This document shows, one piece after another, positions 18,101 through 25,636 of a DNA stretch of 64,000 nucleotides. The stretch covers positions 301,231 to 365,230 of the forward strand of contig NZ_JAPFQA010000005.1 of assembly GCF_027563465.1 (NCBI RefSeq), read 5' to 3'. The notes beneath the pieces were generated by a model. It was not told the origin of the DNA, did no database searches, and worked only from the letters and a program-made list of their open reading frames with translations. The stretch's first letter is position 1, and every line of letters begins with the position of its first letter. The position numbers and the translations under genes were made by a program. The stretch comes from Mesorhizobium qingshengii. GTDB taxonomy: Bacteria > Pseudomonadota > Alphaproteobacteria > Rhizobiales > Rhizobiaceae.

Positions 18101-18931
18101 ATGACAAAAACCCTTCGCAAAACCCTTCGCAAATTCGCCATTGCTATTCCGATTCTTGCCCTCGGCTTCTATCTCATTCCGATCCTGACGACGATCTTCA
18201 TCGTCCTCGGCCTCATCGATGTCCTGCGCAACGACCGCAAGGATATGTCGCTGTTCAGCGGCTATTTCCTTGGCAACGGCCTGTTCACCTGGCTGCTATC
18301 GCCGGTCAACCTGCTGGTCGATCTCTTGTGCTACAGGAACCCGGGCGTGTGGAAGCTGGAGCAGTTTCCGGAGGATTACCAGCGCGAGGTCAACGAGGTC
18401 CTGGACGTCTTCAAGGCGCGCAAGGATGAGATCATCGCCGACATCGACGCCAATTTTGGCGCCGGCCGGCGCGGCATGTACGTCTATCAGTGGTACGGCA
18501 AGCACAAGATCGACAATGTCGCCGAGTTCAACAAGGATTTCAAATACATCAAGACCATCGCCGTTTCCGTCTTCAGCAAGCGTGAATCGACATCCTGGCA
18601 CTTCGGCCCGCTGCGGCTCAGCCTGCGCATTCTCTATAACCTGATCCCGGTGAAATCGGAGATCTTCATCGAATGCGGCAACGTCAAGAATTACTGGTAT
18701 GACAATCCGCTGTTCATCTTCGACGACACGTTGCTGCACCGCTCGGTCAACGAATATGACGGGCGGCGCTACTGCGTGTTCATGGACATCATTCGCCCGT
18801 CCCCGGTCCCCGGGCTCATCGCGGGCCTTCTTGCCATCGTCTCGGTGAGCGTCGAGCGCATCAATTCGATGTTCTACAAGAACTGGAAGATGATCGGGTC
18901 GACCAAGCCGAAGAAGGTCGGAACCCCCTGA
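18101..18931 (+). CDS. Membrane-anchored aspartyl/asparaginyl beta-hydroxylase-like protein
   Basis: 276 residues. The frame is open from 17996, but ATG at 18101 (MTKTLRKTLRKFA) places a hydrophobic helix directly at the N-terminus (IAIPILALGFYLIPILTTIF). The C-terminal half resembles the double-stranded beta-helix of Asp_Arg_Hydrox proteins. WHFGPLRLSLRI could carry the first metal histidine, and FIFDDTLLHRSVNEYDGRR the second. These are Fe(II)/2-oxoglutarate enzymes; the substrate here is unknown. A second hydrophobic stretch lies near the C-terminus (PGLIAGLLAIVSVSV). Confidence 0.78.
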   Translation: MTKTLRKTLRKFAIAIPILALGFYLIPILTTIFIVLGLIDVLRNDRKDMSLFSGYFLGNGLFTWLLSPVNLLVDLLCYRNPGVWKLEQFPEDYQREVNEVLDVFKARKDEIIADIDANFGAGRRGMYVYQWYGKHKIDNVAEFNKDFKYIKTIAVSVFSKRESTSWHFGPLRLSLRILYNLIPVKSEIFIECGNVKNYWYDNPLFIFDDTLLHRSVNEYDGRRYCVFMDIIRPSPVPGLIAGLLAIVSVSVERINSMFYKNWKMIGSTKPKKVGTP

Positions 18932-18949
18932 GCTGAAAGATCATCGAAG

Positions 18950-18968
18950 CTGCCGGCCTTGCCGGCAG
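18950..18968 (+). terminator. Hairpin after the hydroxylase-like gene
   Basis: CTGCCGGC-CTT-GCCGGCAG, a perfect 8-bp stem 19 bp after the stop. It is followed by AATTCTC rather than a T-run, so termination is only likely. Confidence 0.45.
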
Positions 18969-19146
18969 AATTCTCGGCGCTTTGCGGGAATTGCAGCGCG
19001 GACCGGCTGGTCTCCGCGGCTGGTCTTGAACCAACGTCCTATAGCGCCATCGGGCCTTGTTCCTCTACAACTCGACGCAGCGGATGTATCCCAATAGATA
19101 TAACGCTACTGTGAGTTGGAAGCGACATTCGCCTTGGGAGGATAAG

Positions 19147-20118
19147 GTGAGGGGACAGCAGCCGACCGTCCATCATGCGGATTTTGTACAGGCATCCATC
19201 GCCGGCCGCGATGCGGCTCGCTCGGCGTTGGTCGCTTCCTGGCGGCGTTCGCTTGCATTGCATGGTCTCGATCCGGCCGAGCGCAAGGCGCCGCGACGCT
19301 TGACCGAGGGCGAGCTGAACGAAGCACGGCAGCGCATGGAACCATTGCGTCGCGCCGCCGATGCGAGCCTCGACCGGCTGTACCTGGCTGTCGGCGGTGT
19401 TGGTTGCTGCGTGCTGGTTGCCGATCGCAATGGCATCCCGGTCGAACGCCGTGGCGCTGTCGCGGACGACGACACCTTCGACGAATGGGGACTGTGGACG
19501 GGCACCGTCTGGAGTGAGGACTCCGAGGGTACCAACGGCATCGGTACATGCCTTGCCGATCAGCGTGCGCTGACCATTCATCGAGATCAGCATTTCTTTT
19601 CACGCAACACGCTGCTCAGCTGCACCACCGCGCCGATCTACGACCACGAAGGCAATCTGGCGGCGGCGCTCGATGTCTCCTCGTGCAGGTCGGACCTGAC
19701 CGAAGGCTTTGTCGGCCTGATCGCCATCGCGGTCGGCGATGCCGCGCGCCGCATCGAGGCCGAGAATTTTCGCCTGTCTTTTCCCAATGCCCGCATTCTG
19801 CTTGCCTCGGCGGCTGAGCGCAGCACCGGCGCGCTGATCGCGGTCAATGGTGATGATCTCGTGGTTGGGGCAACGCGTTCGGCGCGGCTGGCCCTCGGCA
19901 TCACACAACAGGCGCTGGCTAAGGGGCTGCCGGCCGCCGACATCCTTGGCGGCGCGGCCAACACCGACGAAGACCTGGATAAAGCGGAGCGCGGCGTGGT
20001 TCAGCGCGCCATCGCGCGCGCCGAAGGCAATGTTTCGGCCGCCGCCAGCAATCTTGGAATTTCGCGGGCCACGTTGCACCGCAAGCTTGCCCGCTTCGGC
20101 ATCCGCCGTCCACATTGA
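19147..20118 (+). CDS. GAF-domain transcriptional regulator with Fis-type HTH
   Basis: 323 residues from a GTG at 19147, chosen because TGGGAGGATAAG lies just upstream; the open frame extends 90 bp further. The N-terminal part (SWRRSLALHGLDP) is the usual entry to AcoR-like regulators. A GAF domain covers about 65-195 (GTNGIGTCLADQRALTIHRDQ). The C-terminus has a Fis-type helix-turn-helix (NVSAAASNLGISRATLHRKL). There is no AAA+ sigma-54 domain. It lies directly upstream of an aldehyde dehydrogenase with a palindrome between them, so it probably controls that gene. Confidence 0.9.
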   Translation: MRGQQPTVHHADFVQASIAGRDAARSALVASWRRSLALHGLDPAERKAPRRLTEGELNEARQRMEPLRRAADASLDRLYLAVGGVGCCVLVADRNGIPVERRGAVADDDTFDEWGLWTGTVWSEDSEGTNGIGTCLADQRALTIHRDQHFFSRNTLLSCTTAPIYDHEGNLAAALDVSSCRSDLTEGFVGLIAIAVGDAARRIEAENFRLSFPNARILLASAAERSTGALIAVNGDDLVVGATRSARLALGITQQALAKGLPAADILGGAANTDEDLDKAERGVVQRAIARAEGNVSAAASNLGISRATLHRKLARFGIRRPH

Positions 20119-20131
20119 CCTTCGAGGCCTG

Positions 20132-20157
20132 CGACTGTCGCAGTTCTGCGACAGTCG
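20132..20157 (+). promoter_or_regulatory. Perfect palindrome upstream of the aldehyde dehydrogenase, probable operator
   Basis: CGACTGTCGCA-GTTC-TGCGACAGTCG: 11-bp arms with no mismatch, 14 bp after the regulator stop and about 100 bp before the ALDH start. The TGTCGCA...TGCGACA core is operator-like. It could also act as a hairpin after the regulator gene, but no T-run follows. Confidence 0.55.
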
Positions 20158-20259
20158 GCGTCGGCCAGTGCTGGCCCCGGGCTGACAAGTCCGACCCCAT
20201 CGGCAACTCTTCCCAGTGACACGCCGCATCCCGTGGCGTTGCTTCTTGGGAGGAAGATG

Positions 20260-21777
20260 ATGAACAAGATAGAATTTTCCCGCATGGCCAAGGTTCCCTT
20301 CGCCAAGCGTTACGACAATTACATTGGCGGCAAATGGGTCGCCCCGCTTTCCGGAAAGTACTTTGAAAACATCTCGCCGGTGAACGGTCGGCCGCTGGGC
20401 GAGGTTGCCCGGTCCGACGCCAGTGACATCGAGGCGGCGCTCGACGCCGCGCACAAGGCCAAGGATGCCTGGGGCAAGACAAGTGCCGCCGCCCGTGCGC
20501 TGATCCTCAACCGCATCGCCGACCGCATGGAGGACAATCTCGATCTGCTGGCACTTGCCGAGACCTGGGACAACGGCAAGCCGATCCGCGAGACGACCGC
20601 CGCCGATCTGCCTCTGGCCATCGATCATTTCCGCTATTTCGCCAGCGCGGTACGCAGCCAGGAGGGCGGCATCTCCGAGATCGACAGCGACACCGTCGCC
20701 TACCATTTTCATGAGCCGCTTGGCGTTGTCGGCCAGATCATTCCCTGGAACTTCCCCTTGCTGATGGCCGTGTGGAAGCTGGCGCCGGCCCTTGCCGCCG
20801 GCAATTGCGTCGTCCTGAAGCCGGCCGAACAGACGCCCGCCACCATCATGCTTTGGGCGGATCTGGTTGGCGACCTGTTGCCGGATGGCGTGCTCAACAT
20901 CGTCAACGGCTTTGGCCTCGAGGCCGGCAAGCCGCTCGCCTCGTCGAACCGCATTGCCAAGATCGCCTTCACCGGCGAGACGACGACCGGCAGGTTGATC
21001 TCGCAATATGCCAGCCAGAATCTCATCCCGGTAACGCTGGAGCTCGGCGGCAAGTCGCCCAACATCTTCTTCCAGGACGTGACCGCCGGGGACGACGATT
21101 TCTTCGACAAGGCGATCGAAGGCTTCGTCATGTTCGCCCTCAACCAGGGCGAGGTCTGCACCTGCCCGAGCCGGGCGTTGGTGCATGAGAAGATCTACGA
21201 CAAGTTCATGGAACGTGCGCTGAAGCGCGTCGAGGCGATCGTCCAGGGCGATCCGCTTGACCCGGCAACGATGATCGGTGCGCAGGCGTCGGGCGAGCAG
21301 TTGGAGAAGATCCTGAGCTACTTCGACATCGGCCGTCAGGAAGGTGCCGAAGTGCTGACCGGTGGCGAGCAGAACCACCTGCCGGGCGATCTGGCGGGCG
21401 GCTATTACGTCAAGCCGACCGTATTCAAGGGTCACAACAAGATGCGGGTCTTCCAGGAGGAGATCTTCGGACCTGTGGTCTCGGTGGCGACCTTCAAGGA
21501 TGACGATGAGGCACTGTCGATCGCCAACGACACGCTCTACGGCCTTGGCGCCGGCATCTGGAGCCGTGACGCGAACCGCTGCTACCGCTTCGGCCGCGCC
21601 ATCCAGGCTGGCCGCGTCTGGACGAATTGCTACCATGCCTATCCCGCGCATGCGGCTTTTGGCGGCTACAAGCAATCGGGCATCGGTCGCGAAAACCACA
21701 AGATGATGCTCGACCATTATCAGCAGACCAAGAACATGCTGGTCAGCTACAGCCCGAAGAAGCTCGGTTTCTTCTGA
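20260..21777 (+). CDS. NAD(P)-dependent aldehyde dehydrogenase
   Basis: 505 residues. The second of two adjacent ATGs is preferred because it is better spaced from TTGGGAGGAAG. It matches the AldA/AcoD-type acetaldehyde dehydrogenases of about 506 residues. Catalytic Cys300 lies in [11 protein letters not shown], Glu261 in [11 protein letters not shown], and the Asn of IPWNFPL is near 164. The pairing with a GAF-Fis regulator upstream and DUF779 downstream is typical of aldehyde-detoxifying or alcohol-oxidation loci. The natural substrate cannot be read from the sequence. Confidence 0.93.
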   Translation: MNKIEFSRMAKVPFAKRYDNYIGGKWVAPLSGKYFENISPVNGRPLGEVARSDASDIEAALDAAHKAKDAWGKTSAAARALILNRIADRMEDNLDLLALAETWDNGKPIRETTAADLPLAIDHFRYFASAVRSQEGGISEIDSDTVAYHFHEPLGVVGQIIPWNFPLLMAVWKLAPALAAGNCVVLKPAEQTPATIMLWADLVGDLLPDGVLNIVNGFGLEAGKPLASSNRIAKIAFTGETTTGRLISQYASQNLIPVTLELGGKSPNIFFQDVTAGDDDFFDKAIEGFVMFALNQGEVCTCPSRALVHEKIYDKFMERALKRVEAIVQGDPLDPATMIGAQASGEQLEKILSYFDIGRQEGAEVLTGGEQNHLPGDLAGGYYVKPTVFKGHNKMRVFQEEIFGPVVSVATFKDDDEALSIANDTLYGLGAGIWSRDANRCYRFGRAIQAGRVWTNCYHAYPAHAAFGGYKQSGIGRENHKMMLDHYQQTKNMLVSYSPKKLGFF

Positions 21778-21792
21778 TCCCTCCCCAGCCAG

Positions 21793-21820
21793 CGCATGAT
21801 CCTGTCACAAGGATCATGCG
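21793..21820 (+). repeat. Palindrome CGCATGATCC...GGATCATGCG
   Basis: Perfect 10-bp arms around TGTCACAA, 15 bp after the ALDH stop. It uses the same GCATGATCC/GGATCATGC ends as the element at 7321-7364 but with a different, shorter core. No T-run follows. Confidence 0.6.
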
Positions 21821-21887
21821 CGATCTCCACGAGAGGCGCGGCTTTCATCGCCGCGCCTCGGCCCTTCGTGCAGGAGCACGCTTCGTG

Positions 21888-22271
21888 ATGGAGGACGGCA
21901 TGCTCGACAAGGTTTCCCTTGGAAAGGTCTCGGCCACGCCGGCGGCCCGGGCATTCCTGGCCGAAATCATCGCCGATCACGGCCCGGTGCTGTTCCACCA
22001 GTCGGGCGGTTGCTGCGATGGATCCTCTCCGATGTGCTATCCCCGGGGCGATTTCATCGTAGGCGACAAGGATGTCATGCTCGGCGAAATCGGCGAGACT
22101 CCGGTCTACATCAGCGCTTCGCAACATGAGGTGTGGAAGCACACCGATCTCATCATCGACGTGGTGCCGGGCAGGGGCGGCATGTTCTCGCTCGACAATG
22201 GACGCGAGAGGCGATTCCTGACGCGTTCAACTGTTTGTGCGGTGCCAGCGCCGACACGCACGGGGGATTGA
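21888..22271 (+). CDS. DUF779 domain-containing protein
   Basis: 127 residues. The frame is open far upstream into the ALDH region, but ATG at 21888 (MEDGMLDKVSLGKVS) follows CAGGAGCACGCTTC and gives the family length. A cysteine-rich motif (HQSGGCCDGSSPMCYP, about residues 38-53) is the family signature and could bind metal. WKHTDLIIDVVPGRGGMFSLD follows. DUF779 genes commonly sit next to AcoD-type aldehyde dehydrogenases; the role is unknown. Confidence 0.9.
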   Translation: MEDGMLDKVSLGKVSATPAARAFLAEIIADHGPVLFHQSGGCCDGSSPMCYPRGDFIVGDKDVMLGEIGETPVYISASQHEVWKHTDLIIDVVPGRGGMFSLDNGRERRFLTRSTVCAVPAPTRTGD

Positions 22272-22302
22272 CCGGGCCGCCCCGCGCGGGCAGAAAACCG
22301 CG

Positions 22303-22677
22303 ATGCTCAATCTCCTTCTCGTTGTTATGGGCGGCGGCATTGGCGCCGGCATCCGCCATCTGGCCAATATGGGCGCGTTGCGGCTCATCGGTCCGAATTT
22401 TCCGTGGGGCACGATGGCCATCAACATCGTCGGCTCTTTCGCCATGGGCCTGTTCATCGCAGCCCTGTCACGTCGCGGCGGGTCGAACGAGCTTCGGCTG
22501 TTCGTCGCCACTGGCATCTTTGGCGGCTTCACCACCTTTTCCGCGTTTTCGCTCGATTTCGCGACATTATGGGAGCGGGGAGCGACGTTGCCGGCATTCG
22601 GATACGCGCTGGCCAGCGTCACTGGTGCGATCTTCGCCCTGTTTTTTGGTCTTTGGCTCGCAAGAAGCCTGCCTTAA
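22303..22677 (+). CDS. crcB: Fluoride channel Fluc/CrcB
   Basis: 124 residues, four membrane helices. Fluc dimers export fluoride through the inner membrane. Signatures are GGGIGAGIRHL, GTMAINIVGSFAMG and GIFGGFTTFSAFSLDF (the phenylalanine/TFS track). ATG at 22303 is chosen over upstream in-frame codons because it starts at the first helix. The 31-bp gap upstream leaves no room for a fluoride riboswitch. Confidence 0.93.
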   Translation: MLNLLLVVMGGGIGAGIRHLANMGALRLIGPNFPWGTMAINIVGSFAMGLFIAALSRRGGSNELRLFVATGIFGGFTTFSAFSLDFATLWERGATLPAFGYALASVTGAIFALFFGLWLARSLP

Positions 22678-22737
22678 TGCTATTGCCGCGCCGAGAGCAG
22701 GCCCGGTCCTGCTTGGAAAACGGATAAAGCGAGAACC

Positions 22738-23718
22738 ATGGCAGGTGTTGAACAGATCACGGTGGAGGCCGGCGAGGCGGGCATGCGGCTCGATCGCTGG
22801 TTCAAGACCCATTTCCCGGGCCTTGGCTTCGGCCATCTGCAGAAGCTGCTGCGCTCCGGCCAGATCCGCGTCGATGGCGGCCGTGTCAAGGCCGACACCC
22901 GTGTCGAGCCCGGCCAGATGGTGCGCGTTCCACCGCTCGAGGTCGACAAGAAGGGCGAGAGCGCGCTGACCGGTCATTCCATCCGCAACCAGGGCGATGC
23001 CGACGTTCTGGCGAAAATGCTCATCCACGAGGATCCGAAGGTTTTCGTCTTCAACAAACCGGCGGGCCTTGCCGTGCAGGGCGGCTCGGGCGTCACCCGC
23101 AATGTCGATGACATGCTGGAGGCGTGGCGCAACCAGAAGGGTGAGAAGCCGCGGCTCGTGCACCGGCTCGACCGCGACACATCGGGCGTGCTGGTCGTCG
23201 CTCGCACCCGGCTTGCCGCCATGAAGCTGTCCGAAGCGTTTCGCGCCCGCGAGACCAAGAAGACGTATTGGGCGCTGGTCAAGGGCGTACCGCCCAAGCG
23301 TGAGGACAAGATCTCGACCTGGCTGATCAAGGAGCCGACGCCTGACGGTGACCGGGTGCGCGTCGCCGCGCATGGCGAAAAGGGCGCCGACCACGCCGTC
23401 TCCTACTACCGCATCATCGAGCAGGCGGCGCAGACGATGACCTGGCTGGAAATGGAGCCCTATACGGGCCGCACCCACCAGCTTCGTGTCCATGCCGCCT
23501 ACATTGGTTGCCCGATCATCGGCGATCCGAAATATTTCGAGGCCGACACCAACTGGGATTTCCCCGGCGGCATTCAAAACCGCCTGCATCTCCACGCGCG
23601 CCGCATCATAATTCCCCACCCGGACAAGGGCGTCATCGACGTCACCGCGCCGATGCCGCCGCATATGCGCCAGAGCTGGAACCTGATCGGCTTCGACGAC
23701 GCCAGCGCGGAGGACTGA
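22738..23718 (+). CDS. RluA-family pseudouridine synthase (RluC-like)
   Basis: 326 residues. It isomerises uridines in 23S rRNA. An S4-type RNA-binding domain lies at about 10-70 (LDRWFKTHFPGLGFGHLQKL). The catalytic domain carries HRLDRDTSGVLV with the nucleophilic aspartate, and later GRTHQLRVHAA. RluC would modify 955/2504/2580, but the exact sites are inferred from family resemblance only. The next gene starts 2 bp after the stop. Confidence 0.92.
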   Translation: MAGVEQITVEAGEAGMRLDRWFKTHFPGLGFGHLQKLLRSGQIRVDGGRVKADTRVEPGQMVRVPPLEVDKKGESALTGHSIRNQGDADVLAKMLIHEDPKVFVFNKPAGLAVQGGSGVTRNVDDMLEAWRNQKGEKPRLVHRLDRDTSGVLVVARTRLAAMKLSEAFRARETKKTYWALVKGVPPKREDKISTWLIKEPTPDGDRVRVAAHGEKGADHAVSYYRIIEQAAQTMTWLEMEPYTGRTHQLRVHAAYIGCPIIGDPKYFEADTNWDFPGGIQNRLHLHARRIIIPHPDKGVIDVTAPMPPHMRQSWNLIGFDDASAED

Positions 23719-23720
23719 TC

Positions 23721-24638
23721 TTGAGCGGCGCCACCGACGCGCTAGACCGGCGCGACACGGTCGATATGGCCGCCGCCGCCATCATGGTCGGCCTGACCTT
23801 TTCCTGGGGGCTGAACTACGTCGCCGCCAAGATATCCTACGCCGGCTACGATCCTGTTTTCCTGTCGATCGCCCGGTCGATCATCGGCGGTCTTTGCGTT
23901 TTCCTCTGGTGCCGCTGGCGCGGCATAGCGCTGTTCACCCGCGATGGGACGCTGCTTGCCGGCATCGCCGTGGGCGCGCTTTTCGGCATCGAGTTCCTCT
24001 GCCTTTATGTTGGCCTGGAGCACACCACCGTCGCCCGCAACACGCTGCTGGTCAACACGATGCCTTTCTGGATGCTGCTCGGCGGCCACTTCCTGCTCGG
24101 CGAGCAGATCACCTTGCGCAAGTTCCTCGGTCTGTTGCTTGCCTTTGCCGGCCTTGCCGCGGTCTTCTCCGACAAGCTTGGTGGTGGCGGCGACATGTTG
24201 TTCGGTGATCTCTTGAGCCTCGGCTCCGGATTTTTCTGGGCCCTGACCAACATCCTCATCAAACGGTCGAAGCTGGTTGGCGCGAGCGCCGAAAAGCTGC
24301 TGCTGTATCAACTCGCCGGCGCGGCAATCGTTGGCGTGCTGGTGCTGCCTCTCGCCGGTCCGCCCGTTCGTGACCCGTCCGTGCTGCCGACATTGGCCCT
24401 GCTTTTCCAGGCGGTCTACATCGTCGCCTTCACCTATGTGCTGTGGTTCTGGCTGCTGCGCCGCTATCCGGCCTCGGGCCTGTCCAGTTTCACCGTCCTG
24501 TCACCGGTTTTCGGCGTTCTGTGCGGCGCTATCTTCTTGCATGAGCCGCTGACCATTCGCATTTTTCTGGCACTTGGCCTCATTGCCGCCGGACTGATCA
24601 TCGTCAACCGGCCGGCGCGAAAGCTGGTGCCGATGTGA
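23721..24638 (+). CDS. EamA/DMT-family transporter
   Basis: 305 residues from a TTG that lies 7 bp after GGAGG; an ATG at 23766 is possible. About ten membrane helices form two EamA repeats (GLTFSWGLNYVAAKISYAGY near the start; LLSLGSGFFWALTNILIKRS in the second half). Members export amino acids, metabolites or drugs; the substrate is unknown. It directly follows the pseudouridine synthase gene. Confidence 0.9.
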   Translation: MSGATDALDRRDTVDMAAAAIMVGLTFSWGLNYVAAKISYAGYDPVFLSIARSIIGGLCVFLWCRWRGIALFTRDGTLLAGIAVGALFGIEFLCLYVGLEHTTVARNTLLVNTMPFWMLLGGHFLLGEQITLRKFLGLLLAFAGLAAVFSDKLGGGGDMLFGDLLSLGSGFFWALTNILIKRSKLVGASAEKLLLYQLAGAAIVGVLVLPLAGPPVRDPSVLPTLALLFQAVYIVAFTYVLWFWLLRRYPASGLSSFTVLSPVFGVLCGAIFLHEPLTIRIFLALGLIAAGLIIVNRPARKLVPM

Positions 24639-24650
24639 GAAAGACTTCTT

Positions 24651-25442
24651 ATGCGTGATATCCTCGACGACCTCGAAGCGGGCAAATATCTTTCCGATCC
24701 GGACCCGGTGCGCCGCGCCCAGATCCAGATGAAAACACATCTGCCGAAGCGCTTTTACAAGACGGCCACGGTCGCGCCGGCGGAAGACGGCTTTGCCGTG
24801 CATCTCGACGGCAAGCCGGTACGCACGCCGGGCAAGGCGCTGCTGGCGCTGCCGACAGAGAGAGCAGCAGCGCTCGCCGCTGCCGAGTTCGCTGCCCAGG
24901 GTGAGACCATCAATCCGGTGACGATGCCAGTGATGCGCCTGGTAAACACCGCCATCGACGGCGTCGCCAGCGACCCGCAGGCGGTGCTGGAAGACATTCT
25001 GCGCTTCGCTTCCGCCGACTTGCTCTGCTACCGCGCTGATGCGCCGCAAGGGCTGGTCGAGCGGCAGAACCAGCATTGGGATCCGGTGATCGACTGGGCG
25101 AGGGCGACACTCGGGGCTCGTTTCAACCTCGCTCAGGGCATCATCCATGTCGAGCAGCCGCGCGAGACCATTGCAGTGCTTGGTGTCCATCTCAGCCAGC
25201 GTGCCGATCCGCTGCGGCTGGCCGCCATTCATGTCATGACGTCGCTGACCGGCTCGGCGCTGCTGGCGCTTGCTGTCGATTGCGGTGAACTCGACGCGGA
25301 GGCGGCCTGGTCAGCCGGCCATGTCGACGAGGACTGGCAGATCGGGCAGTGGGGTCAGGACGCGGAGGCTGTCGCGCGCCGCTCCGCCCGCAAGCGCGAC
25401 ATGATGGCCGCCGCCGGCCTGCTCGAAGCGCTCAGGGGCTGA
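24651..25442 (+). CDS. ATP12-family F1-ATPase assembly chaperone
   Basis: 263 residues. ATP12 binds F1 alpha subunits before assembly of the hexamer; the family is shared by mitochondria and alphaproteobacteria. Typical blocks are KRFYKTATV, VHLDGKPVRTPGKALLALPT, and LLCYRADAPQGLVERQNQHWDP. It is 12 bp after the EamA gene, so co-transcription is likely. Confidence 0.92.
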   Translation: MRDILDDLEAGKYLSDPDPVRRAQIQMKTHLPKRFYKTATVAPAEDGFAVHLDGKPVRTPGKALLALPTERAAALAAAEFAAQGETINPVTMPVMRLVNTAIDGVASDPQAVLEDILRFASADLLCYRADAPQGLVERQNQHWDPVIDWARATLGARFNLAQGIIHVEQPRETIAVLGVHLSQRADPLRLAAIHVMTSLTGSALLALAVDCGELDAEAAWSAGHVDEDWQIGQWGQDAEAVARRSARKRDMMAAAGLLEALRG

Positions 25443-25636
25443 CGGTTTCACCGCTCGTTCGAGCGCCCATCCCGCACTGCACATTAGACCAAAGTCATAA
25501 TCCCAAAGGCGCTCTGCCGTTGGGGGGCGCTTTCTGTCATTTTTCCGTGACGGCTGTCCTTGAGTCCGTGTTCGGAGGAGAACGCGGACGATGACGGGCA
25601 GTTTCGAGGACAAGGATCTCACGGGAGGACACAGCA

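Noticed and set aside
22200..22302. Fluoride riboswitch before crcB
   Set aside because: Only 31 bp separate crcB from the DUF779 stop, and no crcB-motif pseudoknot is visible.
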